A DNA stretch of 64,000 nucleotides, taken from contig NW_017265134.1 in assembly GCF_001638985.1 (NCBI RefSeq), forward strand, positions 1,054,001 to 1,118,000, in the 5' to 3' direction. The stretch is from Phycomyces blakesleeanus NRRL 1555(-) (taxonomy: Eukaryota; Mucoromycota; Mucoromycetes; Mucorales; Phycomycetaceae). Shown one piece after another: positions 42,224-52,767 of the stretch. The notes under the pieces were generated by a model, which made no database searches, had not been told where the DNA came from, and worked only from the letters and a program-made list of their open reading frames with translations. Position numbers and translations under genes: made by a program. Every line of letters starts with the position of its first letter. Position 1 is the stretch's first letter.

Positions 42224-42457
42224 ATAATGAACAGCTTATATGACAAAATAATAAAGACATAAACCTCACTACATGACTTGCATGCTATCGAGCTCTTATC
42301 AAAGAAAATACATTTATAGGTAAGCAATGTCTATACAATGTATGGTTGAATTCTCCCAAAAAAATTTGGTATTTATACTTTTTTGTTTGTTTTTGTTTTG
42401 CTTTAGTATTTTAGATTACACCTATTTGAAGCATCAAGACATCTAGACGATCCCGCG
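41866..42457. other. Intergenic region
   Basis: Promoter side of desaturase copy B and 3' flank of the RGS protein gene. It has a (TTA)n microsatellite at 42186-42220. No gene seen. Confidence 0.55.
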
Positions 42458-43602
42458 TCAACTGTTATCTGATATTCTGTACGCAGGGATAAAGACAACC
42501 AAAATTGTGCTGATGAGTCCCAGCATAAGGCTGATGACCAGCCATAAAAAGGCACGTCTTTTATGCTCTCGCATTACAGCATCGTCAATGTGAGTATACT
42601 CCCTAAAGTTTGTTTCACTAAATAACGAATAAATAACTCTGAGCTTAACGTCAAAACATCTCACCTCCTTTTGATTGCCACCATCCACCACCCAAATCTT
42701 GTCATTCCCGGTAAAAGTGCTGCCCAAGAAAGTTCAAAAGGGATCAAACCCCACCACCGACTCACGTTATTGTTCTCCCCAAGGAATATCAGTGACAGTT
42801 CAAGACTGAGTCCAGCCCAGAGAAAGAATAGACCGGCAACTAAGAGGATTCTGGCACTTGTCACAGATAGGTTTGTGGATAGAATAAAATCAATGAAACG
42901 GGGATAATAAAAGTGATCAAGTGCGAGGGTGACCTGGGTTCGCGCATGTTCAAAGATGAGTGGGTCAGAGATATTACGAATTAGAACCACTTCATAAAGA
43001 GTCTCTTGAGTCTCCGGAGATATGGAAATCAAGGGGGTTTGTTGACAGTATTTGCGGTAAATTCTGGTTGCATTTTGAGTAAGGTCATTTTGATTAATAT
43101 GGTGGCTTTTGTAAACCGTAGGTGGGAGTGTATCTGTTGAGGGGTGCCCAAAAACGCGGGGAAGCTTTGACTGTATAGCCAAAGGTGCTGAAACTGAGCT
43201 ATTACTTAGGTGCAATCTTGTTATTTGGAGCGCTTCCCAGAGTCTTCCGTGGGCCTTTAGTTCAAGTAAGAATTTAAGGTTTTGAAGTCCAATTTTGTCC
43301 GATTGCTCCAAATATGCTTCAAATTGAGGGAGACCAAAGGGCTCGGTGTAGAGGCTTAGGATCTGATTAAGAGTAGGAATACCGTTCAAAACAAAATTGT
43401 AGTTTTTTATACTCTGCCATTCTTCCATTGTATTTATGGTCAGGGTATCCTCTCCATAGAGCTTGTATTTTAAACGGTTGTCCCACGGTTTGCGTCTGGA
43501 AGATATGTATGTCTGATCAGGCCTGTTGGGGCCAGTATTGTCTGCAACAGGCAAGACATTGTCCATAGGAAGTATATCAGGGTAAATTTGAATGGAACCC
43601 AT
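42458..43602 (-). CDS. rax1: RGS-domain membrane protein, RAX1-like
   Basis: Two exons, 42665-43602 and 42458-42617, giving about 365 aa. The N-terminal half has an RGS-like fold signature: IPTLNQILSLYTEPFGLPQF near residue 75, FEAYLEQS, and later IFEHARTQVTLALDHFYYPRF. Three hydrophobic segments follow (LLVAGLFFLWAGLSLELSL; GLIPFELSWAALLPG; FLWLVISLMLGLISTILVVF), the last after a basic REHKRRA. This RGS plus C-terminal membrane anchor layout matches the fungal bipolar-budding protein Rax1 and related fungal RGS proteins. In hyphal fungi it would be a polarity or G-protein-linked factor at the plasma membrane. Assignment to Rax1 rather than another RGS subfamily is moderate. Confidence 0.75.
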
Positions 43603-43714
43603 GGTATGTTTTTGGTTTTGTATTTTATCAAGTAAAGCAAATATCTGTCAACATATGTATTTTATAAAGGGGAAAAAAAGAAACGAAGAAAATGGAAACA
43701 AAAAAGGAAGAATA

Positions 43715-46700
43715 TTAGGCAAGGTAGCGATACGATCGTCTATATAATGGATAAATGAGATATGGATAAATACAATCAACTTCTTTGTTCAGGGCCAGTT
43801 GTAGTTGTTTCTTACCTGTCTTCAGAGCTACGTTCTAAATATTCGCGATCAATCAACGCCTCCACACGCTTCTTTATCATGACTGGGTTAGGTAAGAACC
43901 TAGGGGTAAGCTGCTTCGTGACTTCTGCAATCAGCAGATTGTGCTCCATTGACTTTCTGTCCTTCATGATTCGTACAATAGCAGCTTCAATCTGATGTTT
44001 TCTCTCTTCATCGACCTTGTCCTGAGTGTTCTTTCGTTCGCCTTCACTCTCTACCTTTGAAGCGACTGTCTGGATCTTGATTTTTGCAAGATTGGTTGAG
44101 AAACTAGTATTGAAATAAAAAATGTCTCCAGGGTGGATTTCTCTTCCTTTTGAATTTCTTGTTAATACTTTATATTTAGCACACGCCAAAGATTGAAGTG
44201 TTCTCTTCAACTCTGCTTCGGGTATTTGAGTCTGCCCCTTGATTTCCTAAATTTGTAAACGAGAGGCGAAAATTAGAGTGACACTAAAGAAAACAATACT
44301 ATTTAAACTACAAAAGAAAACAATCTATCCTACCTCTAATGAAAGTCCATTATCTTCATGAATATCATTAAACAGAAGAAGAACAATCATAGCAAAGGTA
44401 GATAAATTCAACATAGGTCTGCAGCTCTTGAAAGTAGCTCGGATATCAGCAGTACCCTACAAAAAAAACAAAAAGTTAGATTTGAAGTAGATTGTATAGA
44501 GTGTATGTATGTTTATAATGATTACCATTTGAGGTTGCCATGTCAGTCTTCTGCCACTATGTCGATCAAAATAAAATTTCTCAAATGACTCACATGCACC
44601 AAGAATAACTTGGGGCATATTACATTTAGGAGACGAAGATATGTTCATAGGCCAGAATGTGGAGGTCAGGACAGTGACTCCAACATCTACAAAAGGCTGA
44701 TTGCAGACAATATGAGTACATTGTACATTGTATATATTGCATATTGCATAGCATGTATAACATGTATATTACCTGTCGGTCGGAAAAGTCTTTGAATTGA
44801 ACATCCATTTCCGCAGATAGCTTGATATCGTTGAACATACCCTCGAGTTTGTTCGTAAATTGATAGCCACACTCTCTCTGCATATATTATTCTTGATGAG
44901 AACCTGTTTACATATATTGTGCTTCACACATTTCGGATTGCCCTAATTACCTTTAATTTAGCCAACATTCCTCTCTCGGCATCATCGGATACACTGCGGT
45001 TAAACAAGAGTCTCTTGGCAAGATGCTGTTTATAATAACGCTCAAATACATCTTTATCGCGTAGAAAGCGGAAAAGAGTGATTGTCTTTCCAAGAATATC
45101 GTCCACTTCATCCTCTGATTTCTATACATATATATTAAAAGAAAACAGGCAGACACAACGTAAGATTTTTTTCTATTCATCTTTTTTCCTTGTCGTTCAA
45201 CTTACACCCTTGAGGCCCTTTTTGAGATTTTCGTCGATGAATAGAGAGATAAATTCAGCCGACTTGGTATTGTCATTAATGAAGCTCTCGAATGCCTCAT
45301 TAAACACTGTCTGAAAAGACTTATCATTGTTGACTGCAAACTCAAGAATTCGATCGAATTTTTCCTGAAGATTCAAAACTTGTTCTACCCATCGAATTGC
45401 TACTTGTGCCCCTCCAACTGCACTCTTCTCAGCTACACTTTTAGGCTTATTCATATCTCCTATATCTGCAGCGATACTTCTATTAATTTCTGCACCGATA
45501 CGCAGGATATAAGCCATCATTGCTGTCCTTAATTCGTTCAGGCCAGCTGATACGCGCGAAAATAACTTGTACATGCGCAGTAAGTCTATGATTTGGCTTT
45601 TAGTCAATGTTTGTGTGTATTGCCTACTTATATTTTTTTTACCTCCATATTTATCAGCATTTAGCATGCTATCCAACCCAGAGTTTTTCATCTAAAAGCA
45701 ACCTTTTATATTTATATATATATCTATGACGTTTCGCGATAATTTTCCCATATACCTTTATCACAGTTTTTAGATTATCTGTGATTAAGTGTGTTTCGAC
45801 AATGTGGCGAATCTTTGGTTCAGTAACAAGTGACAAGCAATGTATTGTTCGTTCATATTCCTCCTCAAGTCTGCGCTCAACCTAATATTCAATGTCATTT
45901 AATGAACAGCTGCGTTTCCCACTTACTTTTCGCATGAATTCTGGAGCATCGTAAGAGGTTGAGAGAACTTCACTTTCGATCTGGTAAAATGCAGCACTTG
46001 TTTCGAGATATTTGTTTTCGAAATCAACAATATAAACACTTTCTTTTGTAGTTGGGTCTGTGAGTTCAGACAGCATGCTGACGGCTGCCTTTATTACACT
46101 TCGATCAATCACATCGCCGTGCCTTTCCAACTGGATCTGATTAAGCATAGCAGCTATAAGTTGTGCCTGGATTGGGTATTTATCTGACCGAATCACCCTG
46201 TCACGGAAGAGATCAAGTCCCATATCAGTGACATTAGGTAGGTTATATTTAGGCAGTCTATCATCCTATGAAATCGGTTGGTGATACTCTTTGAGATTGA
46301 ATGAGGTCAACTTACGAGGTACTTGAGTGTCATTCGAATCATTGTCAGGGCAGTTACATAATCATCCCACACTAGCTTGACTGTGTTCATAAACATTGCA
46401 CTGGAATCCGAACCTGCTGCTGAGCTTTCTTTTGTGCTCGAGGTGTTAACGAATGCGGGCACGATGGCTCCCTCAGCCTTTGCTTCAAGATAGTTCGCAA
46501 TCACGTCCTTCACACCAAAATACAATTTTTCTCCAAACTGTTGAAATGTCAAGTTGTATGCAGTTCGATAAAGGACTTCATAAGAAAGTATTTTTGCATT
46601 TTTACGAAAGATTTCAATGTAGGCTTGGCTGAGAAGTTTGAAGCCATCCTCGTATTCCTGCTCGCGATCTACATTAGGCTATTGTAGCAAAAGGGTAATA

Positions 46701-46783
46701 AGTTTCAGCTCCCAAAGGGCCAAATGGACCACAAAACTTACAAGTCTTGTAGGAGGTTTTATCCGGATTTTTCTATATGACAT
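43715..46783 (-). CDS. cul3: Cullin-3 scaffold of CRL3 ubiquitin ligases
   Basis: Eleven exons: 46742-46783, 46316-46678, 45927-46265, 45756-45881, 45206-45691, 44951-45121, 44773-44877, 44526-44696, 44334-44456, 43816-44246 and 43715-43739, giving about 793 aa. The start is [14 protein letters not shown]. Cullin repeats are followed by the homology domain ([29 protein letters not shown]) and the C-terminal winged helix. The neddylation site is IVRIMKDRK (Lys near 737). The C-terminus is RRSYRYLA, recovered through a last exon of 25 nt. The IKIQTVASK segment and the extra N-terminal helix favour CUL3 over CUL1 or CUL4. CUL3 joins BTB-domain receptors to the RING protein RBX1. The acceptor at 44697 restores [10 protein letters not shown]. 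Confidence 0.94.
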
Positions 46784-47115
46784 TATAGAGACTATTTTTT
46801 TCTTTCTTTCTTTCTTTCTGATGACCTCTTTGCCTTGAGAAGAGAAGAAACTTTGAGGAGAGAGGAGAGGAGGGGGGGAAGGAGAGAAGCCAATAGACTG
46901 CTTGACTGAACCGCAGGAAATCGTGTGACTGCCCCACATTATCACTGTACTTATTGAACATATATACATTTATTGGTCATTTCCAACAACAACAAAAAAC
47001 AATGAATTTTACATTTAGTGGTTCATATTCCAAAATAATAATAACCATTTTTCCTTAAAATTTACTAATCACCCATGATGAGTAAGATATATTGGGACTT
47101 ATTACTCTTAGAGCA

Positions 47116-47151
<36 letters not shown>

Positions 47152-47166
47152 AGAATCTTAGCTGTG

Positions 47167-47355
47167 ATGTTTAAAAAATTAAACCGATTGGACATTAATT
47201 TAATGTATTTTATTTTGGACAAGAGAAAAAGAAAAAGCATCTGCTCTGTACTTAAGCAAGGCTACTTTAATAGATCCTGGCTAAAGATATTTGGCTTGTA
47301 TGAATGCACTGAAGATCAAGCACAGAGGATCTATGCAGAGCTATTTATAGAGTAA
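47167..47355 (+). CDS. Short open frame, possible gene fragment
   Basis: An ATG-started frame of 62 codons encodes a basic, protein-like sequence (DKRKRKSICSVLKQGYFN, then KIFGLYECTEDQAQRIYAEL). The codon content is less AT-rich than the flanks. I recognise no domain. It could be the C-terminal fragment of a lost gene or transposon protein. Confidence 0.25.
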   Translation: MFKKLNRLDINLMYFILDKRKRKSICSVLKQGYFNRSWLKIFGLYECTEDQAQRIYAELFIE

Positions 47356-47951
47356 TAGCATACAGTAAAACACATTATACAAAGTCCCACAATTCGAGGA
47401 TACAAGACGCATTTTCAAGAGTTCCTAACCATTATAAATGGATTTTTTTTCCCAAATAAACAGCACAGAAAAGCATTCTTAGGTTATTAAGGATCATAAT
47501 AAACATTCTGACACTATTCTTTTATATAATAGATACTCAATTTTTTCTTCTTAAATATAAGAAACTTTCAAAGTCTTTTATCCCTAAAATGCGACTTACA
47601 CATGTGTTTTACTGTATTTATTTTCTATACTTATAAGTTATTTCACATGCGTGTATTTATGCTATCGAAATCCTGAAGTGAAGAGGGGGAAAAAAGCTAT
47701 TCATAAAACTTGAAATGGTTGTTTAAATACAAACTTTAAAAGAGGATAAATGCATTGTGGGAACCATTTCAATGGAAGTAAAAACCATATTATAGCGTAA
47801 AAACCAAAACCAAGTGTACTATCTTGAGAGAATAATAAAGAAGCATGAATATGCCTATCTTGTATTATTCGATTAAGATTTCAATTTAAGTTAATACAAT
47901 AAATAAATAAAAGCTGACAGCCATACTTGTGCATTTAATTAAGAACTTGAT

Positions 47952-48106
47952 CCTTAGAGCATCTTCAGCAGTCTACTTTTAGGTATGTAGAATCTTGTGT
48001 AGAAACTGCTGGAGGCGATTTTTTTCTACTCGGAAATCTATACATTTACTTCCTAATTTGGATGTGTGGAATTCGTATGTAGAAATCTGCTGGAGATCCT
48101 CCAAGG
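47952..48106. mobile_element. Small inverted-repeat (MITE-like) element
   Basis: The left end CCTTAGAGCATCTTCAGCAG (47952-47971) is repeated inverted at the right end (48087-48106: CTGCTGGAGATCCTCCAAGG). Matching is about 17 of 20, followed by a shared GTAGA-type inner part. A third copy (GTAGAAACTGCTGGAG) sits inside at 47999-48014 in the right-end orientation. The element is about 155 bp with no coding capacity. No clean target-site duplication is visible, so its superfamily is open. Confidence 0.55.
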
Positions 48107-48220
48107 TAAACGCGGTTCTTGAACCTCTTTCCAAAGCCATCTAAAGCTTGTGACTGTGTCACTGACTTGGGATTTTCACTGGATTTACTCTTTTGCTTAC
48201 TTTTATTCCCCTTGGAGAAT

Positions 48221-48469
48221 ATGGAGAAGCGTACAAAAGGTGTTGCTGTCCTTGCACGTGGTGTGGCAACTTGCTCAACCCAGGCAGCCGTTTATGGACA
48301 ATGCGTTTCATCTAGTTACAAAGATATCCAAAAAGATATGTGCTTAAAAGAATTCCAGGCATTCAAAGAGTGTGTTCAGCATGCTGTAAGTCCATCTCTT
48401 TCTTTGTGTGATTCTGTTTTATTTTAAACAAGCGAGATCATCTTTCATTAGATTAAGCGTAAATGGTGA
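48221..48469 (+). CDS. Twin-CX9C protein, NDUFAF8-like complex I assembly factor
   Basis: Two exons, 48221-48385 and 48452-48469, give only 60 aa. The donor is GTAAGT after CATGCT and the acceptor TCATTAG; the ending is AIKRKW. The sequence has a perfect twin CX9C pattern, C-STQAAVYGQ-C and C-LKEFQAFKE-C, in a helix-loop-helix. That is the hallmark of Mia40 substrates imported into the mitochondrial intermembrane space. The arrangement (ATCSTQAAVYGQCV, then MCLKEFQAFKECV) closely resembles NDUFAF8, which assists complex I assembly together with NDUFAF5. The start is the ATG after CTTGGAGAAT. Reading through the intron gives a false longer end. Other small CX9C families remain possible. Confidence 0.8.
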
Positions 48470-49806
48470 TGAATAACAGCTTCGAAAGATCACACTTGGG
48501 CCGTGGAATCAAGATATGCTATTATGCGATAGACTTAAGCCTAAATACCACATTGCTTTTCTTTTCTTCTTCTTTTTTTTTTACAAAATATAGTGAACAA
48601 CATATACTATTCTATCTATTTATTACACACACACATATATATATATAATGGCTTCACTTGAAAATGTGTAAAACACCCCAGCTTTGACAGCATATTTTAT
48701 CAGAGAGATAATTACGACTCATTATTTTGATTTCTTGTGGTTGCTGGAAAACCTTTATTTGTGCTTAATAAACATGCACCCCAGTCTTGGAATACTTATT
48801 TGATGATTGCTTTGTACTTATTACTTCATGGTTGAATTTCAAGCGAGAAAGGAAAGTGAGGTATAGGTTTATAAGTAAGTATTGGGACTTTCGAGTGTTA
48901 CTTTGGTACCAGATTTTTACTTCAAAGGTTTGATTTCAATTTTGAAACAAACTTGTTTCCGTACAGCCAAATCATTGATTTTTAGGATTTTTTGGGAGCC
49001 AACTTTATATTTAAGAACATTTAATATATATACATATATAATTGGTACCAAAGCAGTAACAGTTGCTTATATAAAAGCCTTGTATTATAAACGAAATTAA
49101 ATAGAGACGGGTTTAATACATTTATGCTTTATTTTATCTTCTTCCATTGCCAATTGAATTGAGAAGAACATGCTTTTAATAGAAAAGATGTTCTTCGAGC
49201 AGTTAATTATGTTTGATATGCATATAAACCAAGTTTTATTTATTTATTTTTTAAAAAAAAAAGTACGAACAGTTAGAAATTAATTTTATTGGCCAAGGAC
49301 TTCTTGGTCTTTGCATCATCTTTGCTTGAACTTTTCTGTCTTTCCGCACCGATTTATATAAAAAGGGAATATATAAGAGGCTAGGCCGATAATTTTCGAT
49401 CATATAGGTATAATACAAAAACTGTACCCAGTATTGATAGCTGCTAGTTTTTTTCTATAGACTTCTATAAATATGAAAGATGTATTCCCCACAGTAATTT
49501 CTGGTTAATTTATCGTTACGTAGTAAAACTCTGCCATTATTTAGCTTCAACTTTTCTTTCGGGACTCTTTTAATATCATGTCTTCTTCTGTTAAGAGCAC
49601 ACGGATACACACGTATATCTATACGTTAAAAGGAGCCAAAAACATCAAACTATAAATCAATACACAGATAGACCACCACTCCAATTATTCGATTAATTAC
49701 TTGTTTATTTATCTAATTTGGAAAGTTTAATGAAAACCTTTGATGTCAGCAAAAATGAAAGCTCATCATCTTTTAATAAACAATGAAGAATTGAACTGAA
49801 TTGATA
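48470..49806. other. AT-rich intergenic region left of the Harbinger element
   Basis: No complete gene. A short minus-strand stretch at 49281-49350 reads like a final exon (KSSSKDDAKTKKSLANKINF followed by TAA), but no upstream exon was found. Confidence 0.5.
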
Positions 49807-50009
49807 TTAGAGAGCTGTTTAAAGTTGCCTTGTATCTACGCCCAAAAAAGGCACTTAAGTTGGAACATTTTTTTTTAATTTATTCTCCGATACACCATAC
49901 GTGTACCATCATGTTGCGTCAACAATATAGCTTGTGAAAATATTATGCATGAGCTTCATTCTCTAACAACTTCTTTATACTCAAATTGATCATCTAAATT
50001 CAAAATAAA

Positions 50010-51298
50010 ATGACCGATCGTTCCGAATATAACATTAGCAATCACGCCCAAGTTCATCAACAAAGGCAACAAAGGCAACAAAGGCAACAAAGGCAACAAA
50101 GGCAACAACGACAACAACGAAGACAACAACGACAACGACATCAAGAACAGCAACAGCAGCAAGAGCAACAGCAGAATGAAGAAGAAACCATACCTCAAGA
50201 GATTAGAAGAGCCAGGAGAGCTAGATATAGCAAACTAAACCTAAATCTCTTGAGTGACGGTACTTGTATATATCTATTTCGTTTCACTTTGGGTGAAATT
50301 GAGAGAATAACAACAGCACTCGGATTGGATCATGTGTACCGTTTTTCAAGTATACAAGTCCGTAAGAGCCTTGGCTTTGCAATGTTACTCAATCGGTACA
50401 GCTTTCCAAGACGCTTAGGTGACATGTCTATACTTTTTGGAATGAGAAAGCAATGTATCTGTAGTTTGCCGAGGATTTGAGAGCATTGTTATGAACCAGA
50501 TTAAATGGGGACTTCAATTCAATATTAAGCAATTTCGCCCGGAAAACTTGGAAAGGTTTGAAAGTGCAATCTACGACAAAGGCGTAGCACTGCCAAACAT
50601 TGTTGGTTTCATTGATGGTACTATGCAAGCAATATCACGACCAAGCCAAGGTAATGAAGTTCAAAAAGCTTTTTACAATGGTTGGAAGCACATGCATGCT
50701 TTGAAGTACCAGTCTATTGTTACTCCTGATGAGATCACAAGCAGCTTGCTTGGACCATATGTTGGCTCTAGACACGATCAGTACATATATACCATATCCA
50801 AAACAGAAGCAAGAGTGGAAAAATACTTGGATATTGTACCAGATGTCGAATTGCCATTTGCCTTGTATGGCGATCCAGCTTACATGGTTTCCAAGTGCCT
50901 GTACTCACCATTTGAAGGCGTATCTCTTAGTGGTATAGTAACCATAAAAGATTGTCGACAAAGATTGTACAATATATTAATCATGTACAATAGATTTAGA
51001 TAAAAAAATCAACAAGAGTATGTCGAAAGTGCGAGTGGCAGTAGAGTGGGAATTTGGGGAAGTACAGAAGTACTTTAAGTATTCCAAGTATAAGTATGCC
51101 ATGAAAACAGGGGAAACAAGTCCAGCAACTGTGTACATGCTATCCACAGTATTCAAAAATATGATGCGCTGTACTGGTCGCAATAGATCGCCAACAAGTT
51201 CATATTTTGGTTTAGAGCCACCGACTCTTGAGGAGTATATCTCTGGATTAAGACGTGATAAAATAGACGGAGAAGATGAAGATTATATATTATTTTAA
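50010..51298 (+). pseudogene. PIF/Harbinger (HARBI1-like) transposase, one frameshift
   Basis: The reading starts MTDRSEYNISNHAQ, runs through a Gln/Arg-rich repeat tract, and enters the helix-rich N-domain (FTLGEIERITTALGL; RKSLGFAMLLNRYSFPRRLGD). At about 50441-50450 the frame shifts by one base. The DDE domain then continues: GFIDGTMQAISRP (first Asp), ALYGDPAYM (second Asp) and VRVAVEWEFGEV (Glu). An intron from about 50931 (donor GTATAG) to 50999 (TTTAG) joins VSLS to the MSKVRVAVEW block in phase. The apparent second break is therefore splicing, not damage. All three catalytic residues are kept. The gene lies within the element at 49810-52553 and converges on its partner gene 20 bp away. 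Confidence 0.8.
50057..50150 (+). repeat. 9-bp Gln/Arg minisatellite in the transposase N-terminus
   Basis: Tandem units of AGGCAACAA, repeated six to seven times with later variants (CGACAACAA), encode a (QRQ)n tract followed by poly-Gln. The unit length keeps the reading frame. Confidence 0.85.
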
Positions 51299-51318
51299 AT
51301 AAATTAATACTTAAATTT

Positions 51319-52301
51319 TTATGCTTTTATCATTATTTTCTTGTTTTTTTTCAATTCCTCTTCGATATCGCACATCTTCTGAAGTATCTGCTTCAGCACC
51401 CCCATGACTTCAGCATGGCGGGTGGCCTGGGACTCTGGGACTTCATTTCCCACCTCCGGATGATTCTCATCCTTGACCTCATCCTCGTACTCATCCACGT
51501 CCTCATCCACGTTCTCATCCTCCTCATCTGCGTTCTCATTCTCCTCGCCCTCCTCGCCCTCCTCGCCCTCCTCATCCTCAATGCTAGCTGGGCTAGCTTG
51601 ACTGCCAACTGGTCGGGCCGCAGCCATAGCAGAGCTCTCTGCTGGGAACTTTTCTTGCATTTCTGCGTTGGTCTTTTTGATAAAATCTCGGTATTTTTGC
51701 CTGAGATTTGTGATCTGGCCAGGAGCTCCCGACGCGATTGCCCGTACACGGCCTTCGAGGCCAAGCTTAAAGTCCTGTCTGGCAATCTCCTTATTACGAC
51801 CAGAAACCTTGAACGCCTCGTGCTGCTCTTTCTACATTTAATTAAATGTATGTATGTAATTAGAAAACTGAAAGGAAACTAAATATAAATTTGACTGTAC
51901 CTTGTCAAGGATCTTTCGGACAGCCTTCTCTACCTCTGGCCTGTTTCTATTTGCACCCGAGGTACCAGCAACAGTCCTCTCCTCAAAGGCATTCTTGTAG
52001 ATGTCTACAAGTTTCAACATTTTGCGACGGCAAGTGTTGTAAGACAGTTCTGTCTCGCCAGGTGTCACATCGTTGACACTTTTAACAATGTCCTGCCATG
52101 CCTTCTTGTGTGCACCTTTCTTCAAAGAAGGGGGGAAAAGGTGCGCGTATTCCTGTAAGAGCACCAACTCTTTGGTATTGTTCCAGGAACCATGTGCCTT
52201 CTTCGGCTTCTTCTCTTCATCAAATCCAGAAAGTTTTTACTGCTTGATTCGCAGTTTCTTGTTGCTGTTCTCAGCGTTCTTAGAGGTTCTTTTTGAAGGC
52301 A
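51319..52301 (-). pseudogene. Harbinger partner: Myb/SANT-like DNA-binding protein, one in-frame stop
   Basis: The ATG at 52301 opens MPSKRTSKNAENSNKKLRIK, then TAA at 52237-52239. The same frame continues with SGFDEEKKPKKAHGSW. A helix-rich Myb/SANT-like region follows (TKELVLLQEYAHLFPP, KKAWQDIVKSVNDVTPG, CRRKMLKLVDIYKNAFEE). One intron (donor GTACAG after GACAAG; acceptor AATGTAG at about 51834) joins to KEQHEAFKVSGRNKEIARQD. The C-terminus has an acidic Glu/Asp repeat (DEEGEEGEEGEE) and a Lys-rich coiled coil. In Harbinger elements this second protein helps the transposase enter the nucleus and bind the ends. The stop fits a single CAA to TAA change. Otherwise the gene looks well preserved. 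Confidence 0.75.
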
Positions 52302-52694
52302 TTGTTGTATTAGAATATATATATGCAAGAAGAGTGAAAAAATATTAGAATTCTAAAAAAACTAGGCTTTATATAGCTTAATGATTATGCTTGCAAAATA
52401 TCATCGATATTTCTTATTCAAACAAGAAAAATCAAGATATTCGACTTACTAAAAACAGATGTTTCAGATGGTTTTGCATAAATTAATTCAAAAAAGGAAA
52501 AAAAGGGGGCTTGCATCAGATGAAAGGATACGCCTCAAATTTAAACAGCTCTATTATTATTATTATTTTCTGAAATTAGTATATAGTGTATTTTTATTAA
52601 AATCAGGAATTTTAGGATTTGTGTCAATTTTTTCATTTAAAACACCGATAACAAAAACCAGTATTAAATGTCCGCTAGTTTTTGAAAAAAAACT

Positions 52695-52709
52695 GAAATA
52701 TTGAAACTT
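52695..52709. repeat. Candidate left inverted repeat of the DDE transposon
   Basis: GAAATATTGAAACTT matches, with one mismatch, the reverse complement of 55050-55064 on the other side of the transposase gene. In AT-rich DNA this could arise by chance. Confidence 0.25.
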
Positions 52710-52767
52710 ATACATAGGCACAGCATTTTTTATTATAAATTATAAATTTTTATTTTTTTTATTTTTT

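Larger units (their letters stand above)
46784..48220. other. Divergent intergenic region between cul3 and the CX9C gene
   Basis: Contains a (TTTC)n tract near 46800, an (AT)n/(GT)n tract at 47115-47152, a 62-codon ATG frame at 47167-47355 and a small inverted-repeat element at 47952-48106, the last two listed separately. Confidence 0.55.
49810..52553. mobile_element. PIF/Harbinger DNA transposon, near-complete, with TTA target-site duplication
   Basis: The left end reads TTA|GAGAGCTGTTTAAAG (TTA at 49807-49809). The right end reads TTTAAACAGCTCTA|TTA (TTA at 52554-52556). The terminal inverted repeat has a 13-bp exact core (AGAGCTGTTTAAA), and similarity continues inward to about 26 bp (TTGCCTTGTATC against TTTGAGGCGTATC). 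A 3-bp TWA duplication and a two-gene content (DDE transposase plus a Myb/SANT-like DNA-binding protein) are the family hallmarks. The two genes are arranged tail to tail inside. The total is 2744 bp. Each gene carries one disabling change, so this copy is probably non-autonomous now, but decay is slight. Confidence 0.85.

Noticed and set aside
49281..49350. Final-exon-like stretch on the minus strand
   Set aside because: Only about 23 codons with no upstream exon or clear acceptor; too weak to annotate as a gene.
50931..50998. Second apparent frameshift in the Harbinger transposase
   Set aside because: Explained by an intron with GTATAG..TTTAG borders that joins the frames in phase.
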